A stretch of DNA of 64,000 nucleotides, from contig NC_091132.1 of NCBI RefSeq assembly GCF_040183065.1, positions 90,273,106 through 90,337,105 on the forward strand, in the 5' to 3' direction. The position numbers were made by a program, and so were the translations under genes. The stretch is from Periplaneta americana. Lineage: Eukaryota > Arthropoda > Insecta > Blattodea > Blattidae. How positions within the stretch are numbered: position 1 is the first letter of the stretch; the number at the start of each line of letters is the position of its first letter. This document shows, in pieces, positions 1-10,370 of this stretch. The notes beneath the pieces were generated by a model. That model made no database searches. It worked only from the letters and a program-made list of their open reading frames with translations, and was not told where the DNA came from.

Positions 1-1080
1 CATGTGCTTGAGGCAGAGTTTAATACAAGAAAGAAGTATAAAAGCTCCTCAAAGTAAAGAAAGAGCTGAGGAGTAAGCATATTTCATCTGCCGTGACATG
101 TAAAAAATACTTCATTGAATTTGTTATTGTTTGCGAATACAGACTATTACCTTTCTGAGAACAGAGGAATACTCTATAATGTATAAAGACTTGTATATTC
201 TAGCGTTCTACGTTTCATATAAGACCTATAATAAGAAATATTAACAAATAGTGTAATAATATATGTGTTGCAGCTATATTTGTTATATCTTGTAAAGGTT
301 GTTTTCAGTTTGTGTTTCCAGTACTAAACTAATTTACAAAGCTAGAAAATAATATAATTTTGTTATATGTTCAGGTATAGTCTGTATAAAATTACTATAA
401 TTATTGTACCATGCGTCATTCTTAAATTCAAAACATGGAACAGATATCACGATCACCTGCATGAGCCTCCAGAGCGCACCGTGGCTTTTGCAGCGAAACT
501 ACAAACAACTTGCAACTGCTGCGGCTGGCTCCGTCTGCCTTTCTCTCTTTCAAGGTTTTTTTAGCACTTTGGGAACACGAGTTGCCCATCCATGATCATC
601 ATTGTCACTTTCGTTTTAATAGTCAATATTGCCATGAATGTAATTCTATATTATACAGTATATGTTAGTAAAAACCCTGTAGATATATAAAAATCTCACA
701 TTTCTTTCGCCTCCAGTAACTTTTTCTTCACATAAAACTTGATATAAAAGGGGTTTAGAAAATTGTTTTGGATTCATTATTTGATTCTTTAGTGGTGGAA
801 TTTAAAAGATGGCGAAAGTGAAGGTTTCAAACACAATTAATTACATTTTGTACAGAGAGTTCCTACTGAGATCGATCCCAGTTTAAGGGGCATAGATATT
901 GGCGGGTCGTCCTTAGCACGTTTTTGCACGTACTGCCCCCTCTCGTCAAACCTGTCCATTGGGATTTACAATCCAATCGTTGTGTATTGAGAGAGTAGTC
1001 ATCATAGCTGTTGTCTGTTCACTGTGTACATATTCAAACAATATTTTTCAATACTAACAGTGAAATTGCTTCTGTGTCTA
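1..1080. other. No recognisable gene; AT-rich lead-in
   Basis: Only short reading frames without family resemblance are present. The last 200 bases before the first transposase remnant are less AT-rich, and a line near 880-905 (TTTAAGGGGCATAG) could be the outer end of that transposon, but I could not find a matching inverted copy, so no boundary is claimed. Confidence 0.5.
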
Positions 1081-1090
1081 GTTGAGCGAC

Positions 1091-2200
1091 ATGTCTAGAA
1101 AGGGAACGGATACGTGGAGTCAAGCGAATGGAATTATTTATAGTGTTCACGAATATTTAAAAAACTTAAAGCATGAGGACGTTAAGAGTGTTATATCTGC
1201 AACTTAAAAAGCTACTGCAGATGTATGAGGAGTTTCTGAGTGTACAGTTTAAATAATTTGTGCAGAAGCTAAATCAGCAGAAGAAACAATAAACATGAAA
1301 GTGTCAGGGGCGTCTATCTCTTCTCCCAAGAAGAATGTACCACATAAAAAGGTAGTCACTGAAGTTGGTGATTTCGAGAAGGAAGTGATTTGTAAGACAG
1401 TTCAAGAATTCTACGAGAATGGATTATATCCCACCAGAGGTAAGGTAACGGAAATCACGAAACAAAAAATCAACTTTTGCCGGTTCAAATTGGTCGATGG
1501 GCAGAATTCTCAAAGATCTTGGTTACCGTTACAAGAAGTGCAATGATGTTAGACGCTTTTTAATGCAGAGAAACGACATAGTTGCATTGAGAATATCATT
1601 TTTGAGAAAAATGCATTTAATTAGACAGGAGGTACCACCACGACCAATCAATTATGTAGATGAAACGTGGATTAATCAGAGTCATCCCAGGCAGTACATT
1701 TGGGAAAGTTCGACCTCAGAAGGTGGACTTAAGGTACATGTTGGGAAGGGTTCGCGACTAATTGTGTGTGATGCAGGTTCAGCACAGAATGGGTTTATTG
1801 AAGAGGCAAGACTTGTATTTCAGGCAAACAATTCCGGGGACTACTACGACCATATGAATGCCACAGTGTTTACAGAATGGTTTGTACATCTACTGGAAAG
1901 TTTAGAACAGGCCTGGAGAACTGTAGCTCTTGAGAGCGACTGCTGTCCTCCTCTTTTACCCCACCCACCTTTTCTACCTGTGCAGTCACTGCCTTCTAGT
2001 TACGCTCGGCTGCATCAACATTAATTCTCGAGGCGGAAGTCGATCATCCCCAATAGAAGTGGAGTGAGGCTGACGTCATAGCTCCCCTAATTTGCGAGTT
2101 CTGCAGGCCTAGTTTAGAAGAATGTTGTGTCATTGTGATGGACAGTGATAGTTACCATTCTGCGTTAGTGGAGAAACTTTCTCTTCGAACTCCAGGAAGG
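1091..2200 (+). pseudogene. IS630/Tc1-mariner-type (DDE_3) transposase pseudogene
   Basis: A transposase would bind its TIRs and cut and paste the element in the nucleus. Reading starts at ATG 1091 (MSRKGTDTWSQ), and this frame carries on past three in-frame stops (near 1204, 1225 and 1252) to about 1475. A one-base shift in the T run at 1475-1478 then moves it to the frame of 1497 (MGRILKDLGYRYKK). The N-terminal half looks like a helix-turn-helix DNA-binding region. The catalytic half shows YVDETW (first Asp) and, after a 204-bp insertion, VIVMDSDSYHS (second Asp; MDNASYHS is usual). The third acidic residue is missing because a LINE 3' end begins at about 2205. Stops, a frameshift, an insertion and a truncation make it clearly dead. 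The DDE_3 assignment rests on motif recall. Confidence 0.8.
1908..2111. mobile_element. hAT-type MITE inserted in the transposase
   Basis: This non-coding insertion of 204 bp is bounded by the 8-bp duplication GTTTAGAA (1900-1907 and 2112-2119). The ends are inverted: left CAGGCCTGGAGAACT, right AGTTCTGCAGGCCTA, which match at 13 of 15 positions. An 8-bp TSD and a CAG-type end are hallmarks of hAT elements. Removing the element plus one TSD copy puts MDSDSYHS (2138 onward) back into the frame of VDETW, which proves the insertion came after the transposase. It has no coding capacity and must have been moved by a hAT transposase supplied elsewhere. Confidence 0.85.
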
Positions 2201-2204
2201 CAGA

Positions 2205-2216
2205 CATTCATTTATT

Positions 2217-2261
<45 letters not shown>

Positions 2262-2850
2262 CTGGTAGAGATAAGGCCATCAAACCTTCTCTCCCTCTCT
2301 ACCAGGGGATTATAACTACAATATTAAGAATACAATTACAATTAATATTAAATTTACAAATACAATACAAATCAAAGTACTAAAAGATTAACTGATTAAT
2401 AAAAGCTACACAGTTTATTGTAAAAGTTAAGAAGAGAGAAACATTTCTTTTATTGATTAAGTAAAAATTAAACTTACTCTACGCAGTAAGAAAATGCTTA
2501 ATAAGTTTGCTTTTGAACGCAACTAAATTCCGACAGTCTCTGATATCACTGGGTAGGGTATTACACAAGCGCGAGAGCGAGATTGTGTATGATGATGAAT
2601 ACGGTGATGTCTTATGTGTTGGTATGGCTAGTATGCGGCTATTTTGCGTGCGTGTAAAGAGATTATGATATGATGACAGCTAACTGAAACTGGAGGCAAG
2701 GTAGGGGAACTGTTCTATAACATTGTGTCATAGCTAGCTTACGACTAAAAACATTACTCACGATCCTTCTCATACAGTTTCTGAATTGTTGCATACAGTG
2801 AATCAGTATAGGTCCATGTATAGGTGTGTGAAATTGATCAGATCGCATTG
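2205..2850 (-). mobile_element. LINE 3' end with (TAAA)n tail
   Basis: On the minus strand this is the last part of a non-LTR retrotransposon. A reverse-transcriptase C-terminal piece (2481-2601) reads LSRLCNTLPSDIRDCRN and is followed by an AT-rich 3' UTR. A segment reading CCTGGTAGAGAGG lies close to the end, and the tail is a (TAAA)n run seen as (TTTA)n at 2209-2260. The same type of 3' end (GGCCTTA..CTCTRCCAG) occurs on the plus strand at 14230-14285. It is 5'-truncated, as usual for target-primed reverse transcription, and it truncates the transposase to its left. The clade (Jockey/CR1-like) is uncertain. Confidence 0.7.
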
Positions 2851-2866
2851 AATATGGGACATCATT

Positions 2867-3946
2867 GTTCCTGCAATAACTCCTATGTGCAAAATATAAA
2901 ATTTTTCAGTAAGAAGAAAAAACACATTTATTCATCCTATGGCAGCCGTACAAAGGAGACTGTGAATTCTTATATTTTCGAAACAAAGAAATATAATTAT
3001 AATTATTTATTTTTTATTTGTTTTATTTATTTATTTAATACTTTACACTTGAACTACATTAGGAATTGCAGCCCGAAAGAGCAGAAGCTCGTGCTCTGGC
3101 GCAGTTCATATCAATTATACAAACTATATCACAAAATTAAGAGAGTTCATTGAGCACAATACCATTAATAAGTGGTAAAATACATACAGCATGTAATAAT
3201 AGGGTCTATATACAAATAGAAAATAAAAAAAGTACATGAATATTAGAGTATCAATTTTTAACTCAATTAGCTTAAACAATTAAATAATTAATCTGATTTG
3301 TTTCTTAAATCTATGTGTGTTAAGTGTACTTAGTTCAGGGTAGGCTCTAATTAATGCATTATATATGTTGGATCCAAAATATCTGCTGTGTTTTAATCCA
3401 GCAGTTGTGTGGCATTTGGGAGTATTTAGAAAGAAACTGTAGTTTTGTCTCGTATGGTATTCATGAGGATCAAATTTAAATTTATTGTGGTTTTTATGGA
3501 AGTAAATCAGCAATGTTTGTTTATAAATTTGTTCTAGATTTAATACACCAAATTCCTTAAAAATTAATTTTATTGGGTAATCAAAAGGTTTATGTAGACA
3601 AATTTTGATAATTCTTTTTTGGAGCAAATTTAAAGGATGGAGAGTCGATTTTGCCATTCCTCCCCAACCTAATATACCATACTGAATTATTGATTGAAAC
3701 AGAGCTAAGTACACAGTACGTAGAACATAAACAGGTAAATAAGAGCGTAGAATGGAAAATTTGTGGATTGTTTTACGCAGTCTGTTACACAGGAAGGAGA
3801 TATGCTTGTCCCATTTTAAATGTTGCTCAATAATAATGCCTAACATATAGGAGATTTTATTATTTGCTGTATCACTATTTAAGTTATTTAATGGAGCAAA
3901 AATCTGAAAATCGATAAATATGTCACATAGGTGTTATTGCAGGAAC
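2867..3946. repeat. Inverted 23-bp repeat pair flanking a LINE
   Basis: GTTCCTGCAATAACTCCTAT at 2867 recurs inverted at 3924-3946 with one difference in the 23-bp core, the similarity fading outward. The arms are 1 kb apart and enclose the minus-strand LINE. They could be ends of a DNA transposon that received the LINE, or two independent copies of another repeat. No target duplication is visible. Confidence 0.45.
2995..3905 (-). mobile_element. 5'-truncated LINE with RT C-terminal open frame
   Basis: The open frame at 3846-3280 (188 codons from an internal Met) encodes the end of a non-LTR reverse transcriptase. It has the post-palm region (LRTVYLALFQSIIQYGILGW), a basic LLQKRIIKIC segment and a C-terminal HTTAGLKHSRYFGSNIYNAL block. 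It lacks the endonuclease and the catalytic YxDD palm, so it is truncated at the 5' end. A roughly 280-bp 3' UTR follows, with a short palindrome (GAGCACGAGCTTCTGCTC, 3078-3095), and ends in a (TAAA)n-like tail at 2995-3035. The plus-strand fragment at 46200-46480 has the same C-terminal block and is probably the same family. The reading frame is intact over this part, so the copy may be fairly young. Confidence 0.75.
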
Positions 3947-4270
3947 AACGACGATATGAAGTAGTAAGGCTTTCTCCTTATCACTAGAGCAGAGAATTTG
4001 AAGCACTGCAAAACGAATGTTGCAACAGAGCAAGGGTTTCACCCCAACACACGCGTCGCATGTGTTCAGTCAGAGGTTACTGTGCTGTGTAAAAAAGGGT
4101 AGCTGGCAGCGTCAAGTGCAGTACAGTGAAATCAATCGTCAATACAGACAGTTAATAAAATAAAATAAAATTGAAGAAAATATATAATAGATGTGTGAGC
4201 ACTACATACAGTTAATATCTTTACACAGTGTTCAACATAGCAAAAGAAGAGGACAATTATATCAGAAAAA

Positions 4271-4579
4271 GTGAAGTGGTGGATTGTGAAATATGGTGCA
4301 AATGTGTTTTGTCGTAATAAAGAAAAACTCTTCTGCAAATTATGTCAGGTATCACTTTCAGCTAATAAGGCGTACAATATAAAGAATCATACTAATACCA
4401 TTAAACATAGACGTGCACTATTGAAACGTAAACCTGAAAAAACGTTTCTGCAGGGCTCATGTAATTCATCGAGCCAAGTCTTCAATAAAGAAATGTGTGA
4501 TGCATTTTTATCAGCGGATATACTACTTAACAAGCTTAATAACAAAACTTTTCGATTGCAGCGATATTTTACTACTTAA
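4271..4579 (+). pseudogene. BED zinc-finger fragment, CGGBP1/hAT-derived
   Basis: A 102-codon frame, also open somewhat upstream, encodes a BED-type zinc finger: LFCKLCQVSLSANKA gives the two Cys, and NHTNTIKH gives the two His. After about 45 residues comes CDAFLSADILLNKLNNKTFR, a motif I associate with CGGBP1-like proteins and hAT transposase N-termini. The rest of a hAT transposase (RNase H-like core, dimerisation domain) is absent. It may be a decayed hAT N-terminal exon; a small domesticated CGGBP1-like gene is less likely because the motif breaks off at a stop right after RLQRYFTT. Confidence 0.55.
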
Positions 4580-4654
4580 TTAACTTATTATTCCCAGAAA
4601 ATGAATTTTACCAGCAATCGAAATGTATTGGGAATAAATTTGAATAAGGAACAA

Positions 4655-4750
4655 AAAAAAAAAGTTTCCTTTCCAGGCAGGATTCGAACCACGAAAGTCT
4701 TAGTTACCAGTCTATCGTGCTCTGGAGTGAACGAGGCTCTGAAATCAGCT
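4655..4750 (-). repeat. tRNA-derived SINE fragment
   Basis: On the minus strand the B-box-like GTGGTTCGAATCCTGCC is followed by TGGAAAGGAAAC and a run of T (4651-4661 as A on the plus strand). This is the 3' half of a tRNA-like head next to a T run, as in the other tRNA-like modules here. The A-box half is poorly preserved. Confidence 0.5.
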
Positions 4751-4869
4751 ACAAGGGTCGGTCCGGTTTTTTTGCCACTATTGTACAGTATTTGTTATCT
4801 TGGTCTGCCTTGTATCATTTTGCAACGCAGCTTTGTACGGGTGTGTTCGTGCGTGTCTGATTAAGATAT

Positions 4870-5190
4870 AGATAACTGTTTAATGTGATGATGATAATGA
4901 TGAAGTTGAAGACTATAGCCTATGACTTTTTTTTTCCATTTTTGAAATGAGTTATGGTGTCAAATAAATTATTTTAATTAAAATAATGGTTTATTATTTT
5001 TGTTACGATGTACCTGGTAGACGAAAGTATGTGATATTCTTTTAGCAACATGAAAATTAAGAATATCAAAGCTTGTCAATGAACAAGGTTTAATTACTGC
5101 TCTTAATTTCTATAACACGTATCTTCGTCGTTAGAGATTTGTTCGTAAATGTAGTTTAACTTTAATCCTTCAGCTAATTGAAATCGATTT
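4870..5190. other. AT-rich spacer, nothing recognised
   Basis: No coding frame, inverted repeat or known repeat was recognised in this stretch. Confidence 0.4.
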
Positions 5191-5196
5191 CAATAT

Positions 5197-5350
5197 TGAA
5201 TGAATGAATGAATGAATGAATGAATGAATGAATGAATGAATGAATGTTAGCCATGATGTCCCATGTTGGGCACCGGCTTCCTGTGATGGGGTTAGAACCC
5301 CCTTCGACAGGGATGGCTCAAGTGTACTCGCTTGGTGAGCCAATCCAGGC
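5197..5350 (-). repeat. (CATT)n-tailed SINE-like sequence
   Basis: A perfect tetranucleotide run (AATG on plus) fills 5197-5246. Beside it, 5247-5350 read on the minus strand has an A-box-like TGGCTCACCAAG and a B-box-like GGGTTCTAACCCC, the layout of a tRNA-derived SINE whose 3' tail is the (CATT)n run. No target duplication was found, so SINE identity is tentative. Confidence 0.4.
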
Positions 5351-5618
5351 GAGCTTGTCGTGTACACTACTTTTGTGATATGGTTAATAATTCTATTAGA
5401 CTTTAACCAGTCTCAGCACTCTGTTCTTTGTTCATTTTTTCTTGTATTACACACATTATACTGACACTGGCACTTTGACAAACAAAGTGATTTCAATTAA
5501 CGGTATTTAATTTTAATGCCAGCTGATTGCCATCCGAACTCTCTGCAAGGCTTAACGAGTTGACCTGTAATTTGTCAGGCCACTGAAGTTTCCATAAAGG
5601 GATCTAACAATCATCAAG

Positions 5619-5878
5619 TCCACACCTGTGGAGTAACGGTCAGCGCGTCTGGCCGCGAAACCAGGTGGCCCGGGTTCGAATCCCGGTCGGGGCAAGTTAC
5701 CTGGTTGAGGTGTTTTCCGGGGTTTTCCCTCAATCCAATACGACCAAATGCTGGGTAACTTTCGGTGCTGGACCCCGGGCTCATTTCACCGGCATTATCA
5801 CCTTCATCTCATTCAGACGCTAAATAACCTAGATGTTGATACAGCGTCGTAAAATAACCCAATAAAATGAAAAAAAAT
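5619..5878 (+). mobile_element. tRNA-derived SINE, family 1 (copy 1)
   Basis: Complete copy with an 11-bp target duplication CAATCATCAAG at 5608-5618 and 5879-5889. The tRNA-like head carries CACCTGTGGAGTAACGG and the B box GGTTCGAATCC. The body contains GGGGTTTTCCCTCAA and CTTTCGGTGCTGGACC, and the 3' tail contains GATACAGCGTCGTAAAATAA and ends A-rich. It is transcribed by Pol III in principle and needs a LINE for mobility. Other copies in the window: 11198-11460, 17671-17925, 36685-36940, 53813-54068 and 62674-62935, plus a fragment at 34436-34485. Confidence 0.92.
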
Positions 5879-5889
5879 CAATCATCAAG

Positions 5890-6695
5890 GTGAGGTAAAG
5901 CTGAAGTATCATATGTAGGCTACGTCATTGAGCGTAAAGAAGCGCAAGCCAGCGCCATTTGCTGCCGTCTTTCATTACTCGTGAAGATGTGGTGCTCAGC
6001 TCTATAAGAAACTGATTAGACCTTAGTGCCGTTCTGTAATTTAAGTTGAGATTAAAAATCCCACTTCTACGTAGGATTTAACTCGTGCTCTTTCCATCCT
6101 ACGCGACAAGCCAACTAGTTTCCACCATTAATAGAGATGAGAATAACATACTGTATATACTGTAATACATTATACATATACAAAGTATACGCTTCTCCAC
6201 TTATTACTTTCGCCTCACACAGCAAGTTCAGCGATATTTTCTATTATACCCCTTTCACAATTACCGCGAAATCGCCCGCCATTTCTACGGACGTAAGTAC
6301 CTTTAGCTTATAAAACCTGTTTAGAAGGAAAATGTTCATAAACGACTTAAAAATGAATAGAAATGCATCTTACCTGTTCGACAGAAGATTAAAGTATGCT
6401 TCTCTTACTCCATTATGTTTTTAACATGTACGAAGATTGTTCTGAAAAGCACTGCTCAATAGATATAAGAAAAAGCCAGTGCTTACCTACTTACTGTAGA
6501 TATAACACACGGAGCAAGTCCTCTGCAATTGGCAAGCGGTAGAGCATGAAAGTCAAAGAATATTATGGACAGTAAAAAGTCAATCATACGGGAATGTGTA
6601 TTTAAGAGTTGTTATTTCATTATGTAAAGTGAATCTGACACAACGTTAATGGAAATTAATTTTATTTACTAAAATACATGTGTCTATAATAGTAC
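5890..6695. other. No recognisable gene
   Basis: About 800 bp of AT-rich sequence without a convincing frame, repeat or RNA signal. A segment near 6080-6110 is slightly GC-richer but has no reading frame of note. Confidence 0.4.
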
Positions 6696-6699
6696 ATCA

Positions 6700-7592
6700 T
6701 GCATCGAGCCTATAATGGTAGTAATTAAGACGCGAGTATGTTTATGAAACTCGCTTGCGCTCGTTTCATAAACATACTCGCGTCTTAATTACTATTACAG
6801 TCAACTTTCATACGACTTTTTATGCTCGACCATATTTCTAACTTGAAATTATTCATAAGTATTCATGTTATTCTTATCTGATTGAGGAGCGGAACTGACC
6901 TTGTGCAATACCTCGTAAACTGTGAGATGTGCGCAGACGCGAAAGTATTGATTTTTCCGAGAAACAAATGTCGACATTGATCTTGATATAATCTATATAG
7001 TATAATAAACTTTAATCTTGATATAACCGTGAAATTGAATTAGACATTGAAAAACGAAATGACAAATTGAATTTATTTGAATATTATTTACAATTAACGC
7101 TAATTATTATAGTAACAGAACTGACTTTATTTCAAATATAGGTGATTTATTGTGCAATTAGTGAAATGAATTTGCGGGAATGTGCTTTGTGAAAGGCTGG
7201 AAGATGACTGTGAATTGATGCTAATTTGTGTGTTGTTTTTTTCGACTGAGTTTAATATTGTATTTGAGATTTCAATTTTATTTTGGGTCGATTCTTCAAC
7301 ATAACCTTCTGCGACAGTACTGGATTTCCAGCCTCCGTGACGTTTCAATGTTGTGATGTCGCCGCCAGCGACTACTAAAATTGTCGCAGAACTCGTGCGA
7401 AAACAGTTGTCTTTCGATTGAAAATCCGAGAATAATCGATGCTTGCTGTTTCATATTGCTACAATGGTATTTTCTTATTGATGGAACACCTGAACTTTAA
7501 TGAATAGGTGTACTTTAATGAGGTCCATTAAAAGGCTGCTACCAGGTGTATAATTAGCCTACTATATTTCGGCATGGTCGAGCATAAAATAC
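6700..7592 (-). mobile_element. Crypton-like tyrosine-recombinase remnant, copy 1
   Basis: The minus-strand frame 7348-7127 (73 codons) begins KRHGGWKSSTVAEGYVEES. This resembles the C-terminal box of eukaryotic tyrosine recombinases, with the Tyr of EGY as the putative nucleophile, as in Crypton elements. The upstream catalytic Arg/His boxes are missing. The flanking sequence has the inverted words TTTTATGCTCGACCAT (6818-6833) and ATGGTCGAGCATAAAA (7574-7589). Left of them lies a hairpin at 6721-6792. A second, more deleted copy lies on the plus strand at 28775-29410 and shares both flanks and the hairpin. Crypton assignment is from motif recall; Cryptons are not usually described with TIRs. 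Confidence 0.6.
6721..6792. repeat. Perfect 30-bp-arm hairpin
   Basis: Arms 6721-6750 and 6763-6792 are exact inverted copies (GTAATTAAGACGCGAGTATG... on the left) with a 12-base loop containing CGCTTGCGC. The counterpart near the other Crypton-like copy (29319-29398) keeps the loop and outer arms but has indels. Conservation next to both recombinase remnants suggests it belongs to the element rather than to the locus. Confidence 0.8.
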
Positions 7593-7842
7593 AATAAATA
7601 AATAAATAAGTAAATAAGTAAATAAGTATATAAGTATATAAGTATATAATTAAATAAATAAGTAAACGAACAAGTAAATAAATAAATGCGTAAATAAGTG
7701 AGAAAATGATAAATTGAATAAATGAGTAAATGAATAAGAGAGGAAAGGATGGAAGGAGGAGAGGAGAGGAGAGGAGAGGAGAGGAGAGGAGAGGAGAGGA
7801 GAGGAGAGGAGAGGAGAGGAGAGGAGAGGAGAGGAGAGGAAA
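7590..7842. repeat. Degenerate A-rich tandem plus (GAGGA)n
   Basis: 7590-7740 is a drifting tetranucleotide run of AAAT/AAGT/TATA units. 7755-7842 is a clean pentanucleotide run of GAGGA, strongly purine-biased on the plus strand. Confidence 0.9.
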
Positions 7843-8369
7843 GAGCGAAATAAAATAAATATTACCTTAAACTCTCAAGCAATATCCTTAATATTTGCTC
7901 AGTTTTCAGGGCGTTGAATAATATTTACTCTGTCAGAAATAGGCTACTTGGACATAAACGTGTTTGTGACATGATGGGTTACCAGTTTGCGGGGGCTTGA
8001 ATTCTCGTAGCTGCAACAGACCACGTTGTACTGCTTTGCAGCTTTCTTTAGACTCGGACGCATTCTACTAAATCGTAGGAACGATGTACTTACTAGAGAT
8101 CAACAAAACTAACTGCTGCTCTCGCTCGCTGTGTTCGTTACACTCGTCTTTCGAGTCTCGTCTCGTAACTCTCTTTTACTCGTCGTTCTCGAAATAGCAT
8201 TTGGTCGGCGTGGAAAGATTTCGTAACTTTGAATAATATACATAATTGAAATAAGTAACATTAGAGACGTTTAATTGGTAAAAAAAGACAAAACAAAACA
8301 GTATCATAGTTATCAGAATGTTCTGGTTCCATTATCAGATATTAGGCTATCTATAGTTATATAGGCTAC

Positions 8370-8375
<6 letters not shown>

Positions 8376-8429
<54 letters not shown>
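8376..8429. repeat. (TA)n microsatellite
   Basis: An uninterrupted alternation of T and A over about 54 bp. Confidence 0.95.
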
Positions 8430-8432
<3 letters not shown>

Positions 8433-8705
8433 TACCAAATAAATTTTAATTTCTAAGAAAAATAAAACATAACATTAAAAAAAAAATTCAATATTTTTAG
8501 ATGAGATTGTACACTTGATTTGAAACACACGAAAAAAAAAAATTCTAGACTTTTAATAAGGGCCTAGTAATTAAATAATGTTTGGGGAACGGATTATCAC
8601 ACATTGGAAAGTAGAGATGATGTTTCAAATAGACTAATTGATAGTTTATACATATATAACAGTTGCCAAAAACGGATAAAAGTTCAGTCTAGTATAAACA
8701 ACTGA

Positions 8706-9303
8706 CAAGCAAACGTTCTGATGGCGGCAGATAAAAAATTTTTTCTCCCACCATGTTAATAATGCTAAAAGAAGTGCTTATACAAATTTTGGCCACTCGA
8801 CCGCAATTACGAGGGCCGTAAAAAATAAGTTCGCCAGGGGCCGTTAACAGATAAAAAACACAATTTCATGGGATAAATTTATTCGAACGGGCACAGCAAT
8901 TGTTGAGCTATTTTTCAACATATTTTCCATCGGAATTGAGACATTTCTCATATCATGGGATCGACAGAGAGAGATAGGTGCAGACGCAGTCAAACGCTGG
9001 TTCCGATCTGAGGCGGCTGACTTCTACGACACAAAAATTAATCCCATGATATGACTAATGTCTGAATTTCAGTGGGGGATATGTTGACAAATAGCGCAAC
9101 AATTCCTGTATCTGTTTGAATAAATATTTCCGTGCAATTGTGCTTTTTTTCTATAAATGGCCCAAGGGAAAATCACTTTCTGGACGGCCTCGTAATTGCG
9201 ATCGAGTGGCCAGACTTTGTATAAGCACTTCTTTTGACATTATTAACATGGTGGAAGAAAGAAATAACTTTTTTTTATCTGCCCCCATCAGAACGTTTGC
9301 TTG
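8706..9303. mobile_element. Mariner-derived foldback with ~255-bp arms
   Basis: The left arm (8706-8961, start CAAGCAAACGTTCTGATGG) is the imperfect inverted copy of the right arm (9041-9303). The 79-bp spacer on the plus strand encodes AVKRWFRSEAADFYDTKIN, a C-terminal motif I associate with mariner (SETMAR-type) transposases, and this runs into the right arm. The structure suggests an element whose transposase 3' end and terminus were duplicated in inverted orientation, replacing the original left half. Arms differ by scattered substitutions and small indels, so the event is not recent. No clear target duplication was found. Confidence 0.7.
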
Positions 9304-9519
9304 TGAGACGATTCATGACTGCTTGACGTTCGAGAGTTGACCACTACCGATGTCTTGAAACATTTGCTTAATTCACTCACAAGCAGTCAACGACGCAGAC
9401 AATACTGTCGTGCTGGTTTTCGGCTTTGCAGGCGCTGTTAGGCCGGCCGCATAATTATTAAAGGCAGCTCCGCGCAGTGCACCACAAACCAGTCTAGCCA
9501 AGAAATCTGTGAGCAATAG
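9304..9519. other. Spacer between transposons
   Basis: A moderately GC-rich stretch (9420-9500) with no recognised function. Confidence 0.3.
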
Positions 9520-9763
9520 GGTGGAATCACAGTCTACTATATACAGTCGCGAAGCTTGAGGTGTTTTTTTGCAAATCTCGTGATAAAGCGCTCCAAGCGG
9601 TTAGCAACTAGAAACAATAGACTGTCCATGGTCGACTTTGGACTGTGTCCTATTTCTATCGAGTGCTAGCTCGTTGCGTATTTCACATTGATGCTTGTGA
9701 AATGTTCATTATTGGTTATAATGAATATGTTAATGGCTAAAATATAATAATTGGAATAATAAT

Positions 9764-9910
9764 ATGGGACAAGGAGGAGACGTTTGTAGTGCTATAAATT
9801 GTAGCAACAGTAAGAGAAAGAGGCCAGAGTTATCCTTTTTCCGATTTCCGAAAGATTCAGAAAGGTTCCTGGGTTTCCACAAGAATGCTGTGCAGAAACA
9901 AAACTGTTAA
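9764..9910 (+). pseudogene. THAP zinc-finger N-terminus of P-like transposase
   Basis: ATG 9764 opens a 48-codon frame too short for ordinary gene callers. It reads MGQGGDVCSAINCSNSKRKR, giving the first two zinc-binding Cys (C-x4-C). After it comes ELSFFRFPKDSERF, the signature THAP core. The frame then runs LGFHKNAVQKQNC and stops, short of the remaining zinc ligands (Cys/His) and the AVPTIF box. It may continue in a lost exon. In P-element proteins this domain binds the subterminal DNA of the element. Confidence 0.75.
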
Positions 9911-10052
9911 TTTGAAGTTCTTGTGACTGTTAGAATACATTATATCCTTAAATTTCACAATGAAACGTTTCAGTCTAACCGAAAGGACATTAGATACCGG
10001 TTAAAGTTCTGTCACTTAGGCTGCTAAATTTCCAGAGAAATAAAGGTTAGGT

Positions 10053-10370
10053 CTACTTTTTTTTTCAGAGGATATATTTTTAATTGTAGCTATTAATTTT
10101 GTTATTATTTTTATGTGTTGTTTAGTAAAGACGTAGAAAAATGTTTGTTTTAATGAAATTTATTGATCACGTTTTATTTTCAATTCTGGTGGGATTATTA
10201 TTGCTTAGGCTTAATTTTTTCTTCAAAGGATATGTTTTTAATTATAGCTGTTAATTTTGTTGTTATTTTTATTTGTTGCTTTACTAGAGACGTAGAAAAA
10301 GTCTGTTACAATAAAATTTATTGATCACGTTTTATTTCCAATTCTGGTGTGATTATTATTGCTTAACCTC
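10053..10370. repeat. Two-copy tandem duplication, period about 158 bp
   Basis: The segment from about 10055 to 10210 is repeated almost immediately to about 10368. Compare AATTGTAGCTATTAATTTTG at 10082 with AATTATAGCTGTTAATTTTG at 10240, and TTGATCACGTTTTATTT in both. The copies differ at scattered positions. It lies inside the P-like element. Confidence 0.8.

Noticed and set aside
5640..5700. Functional tRNA gene within the family 1 SINE
   Set aside because: The anticodon loop is the wrong size and the sequence continues into a conserved SINE body with target duplications.
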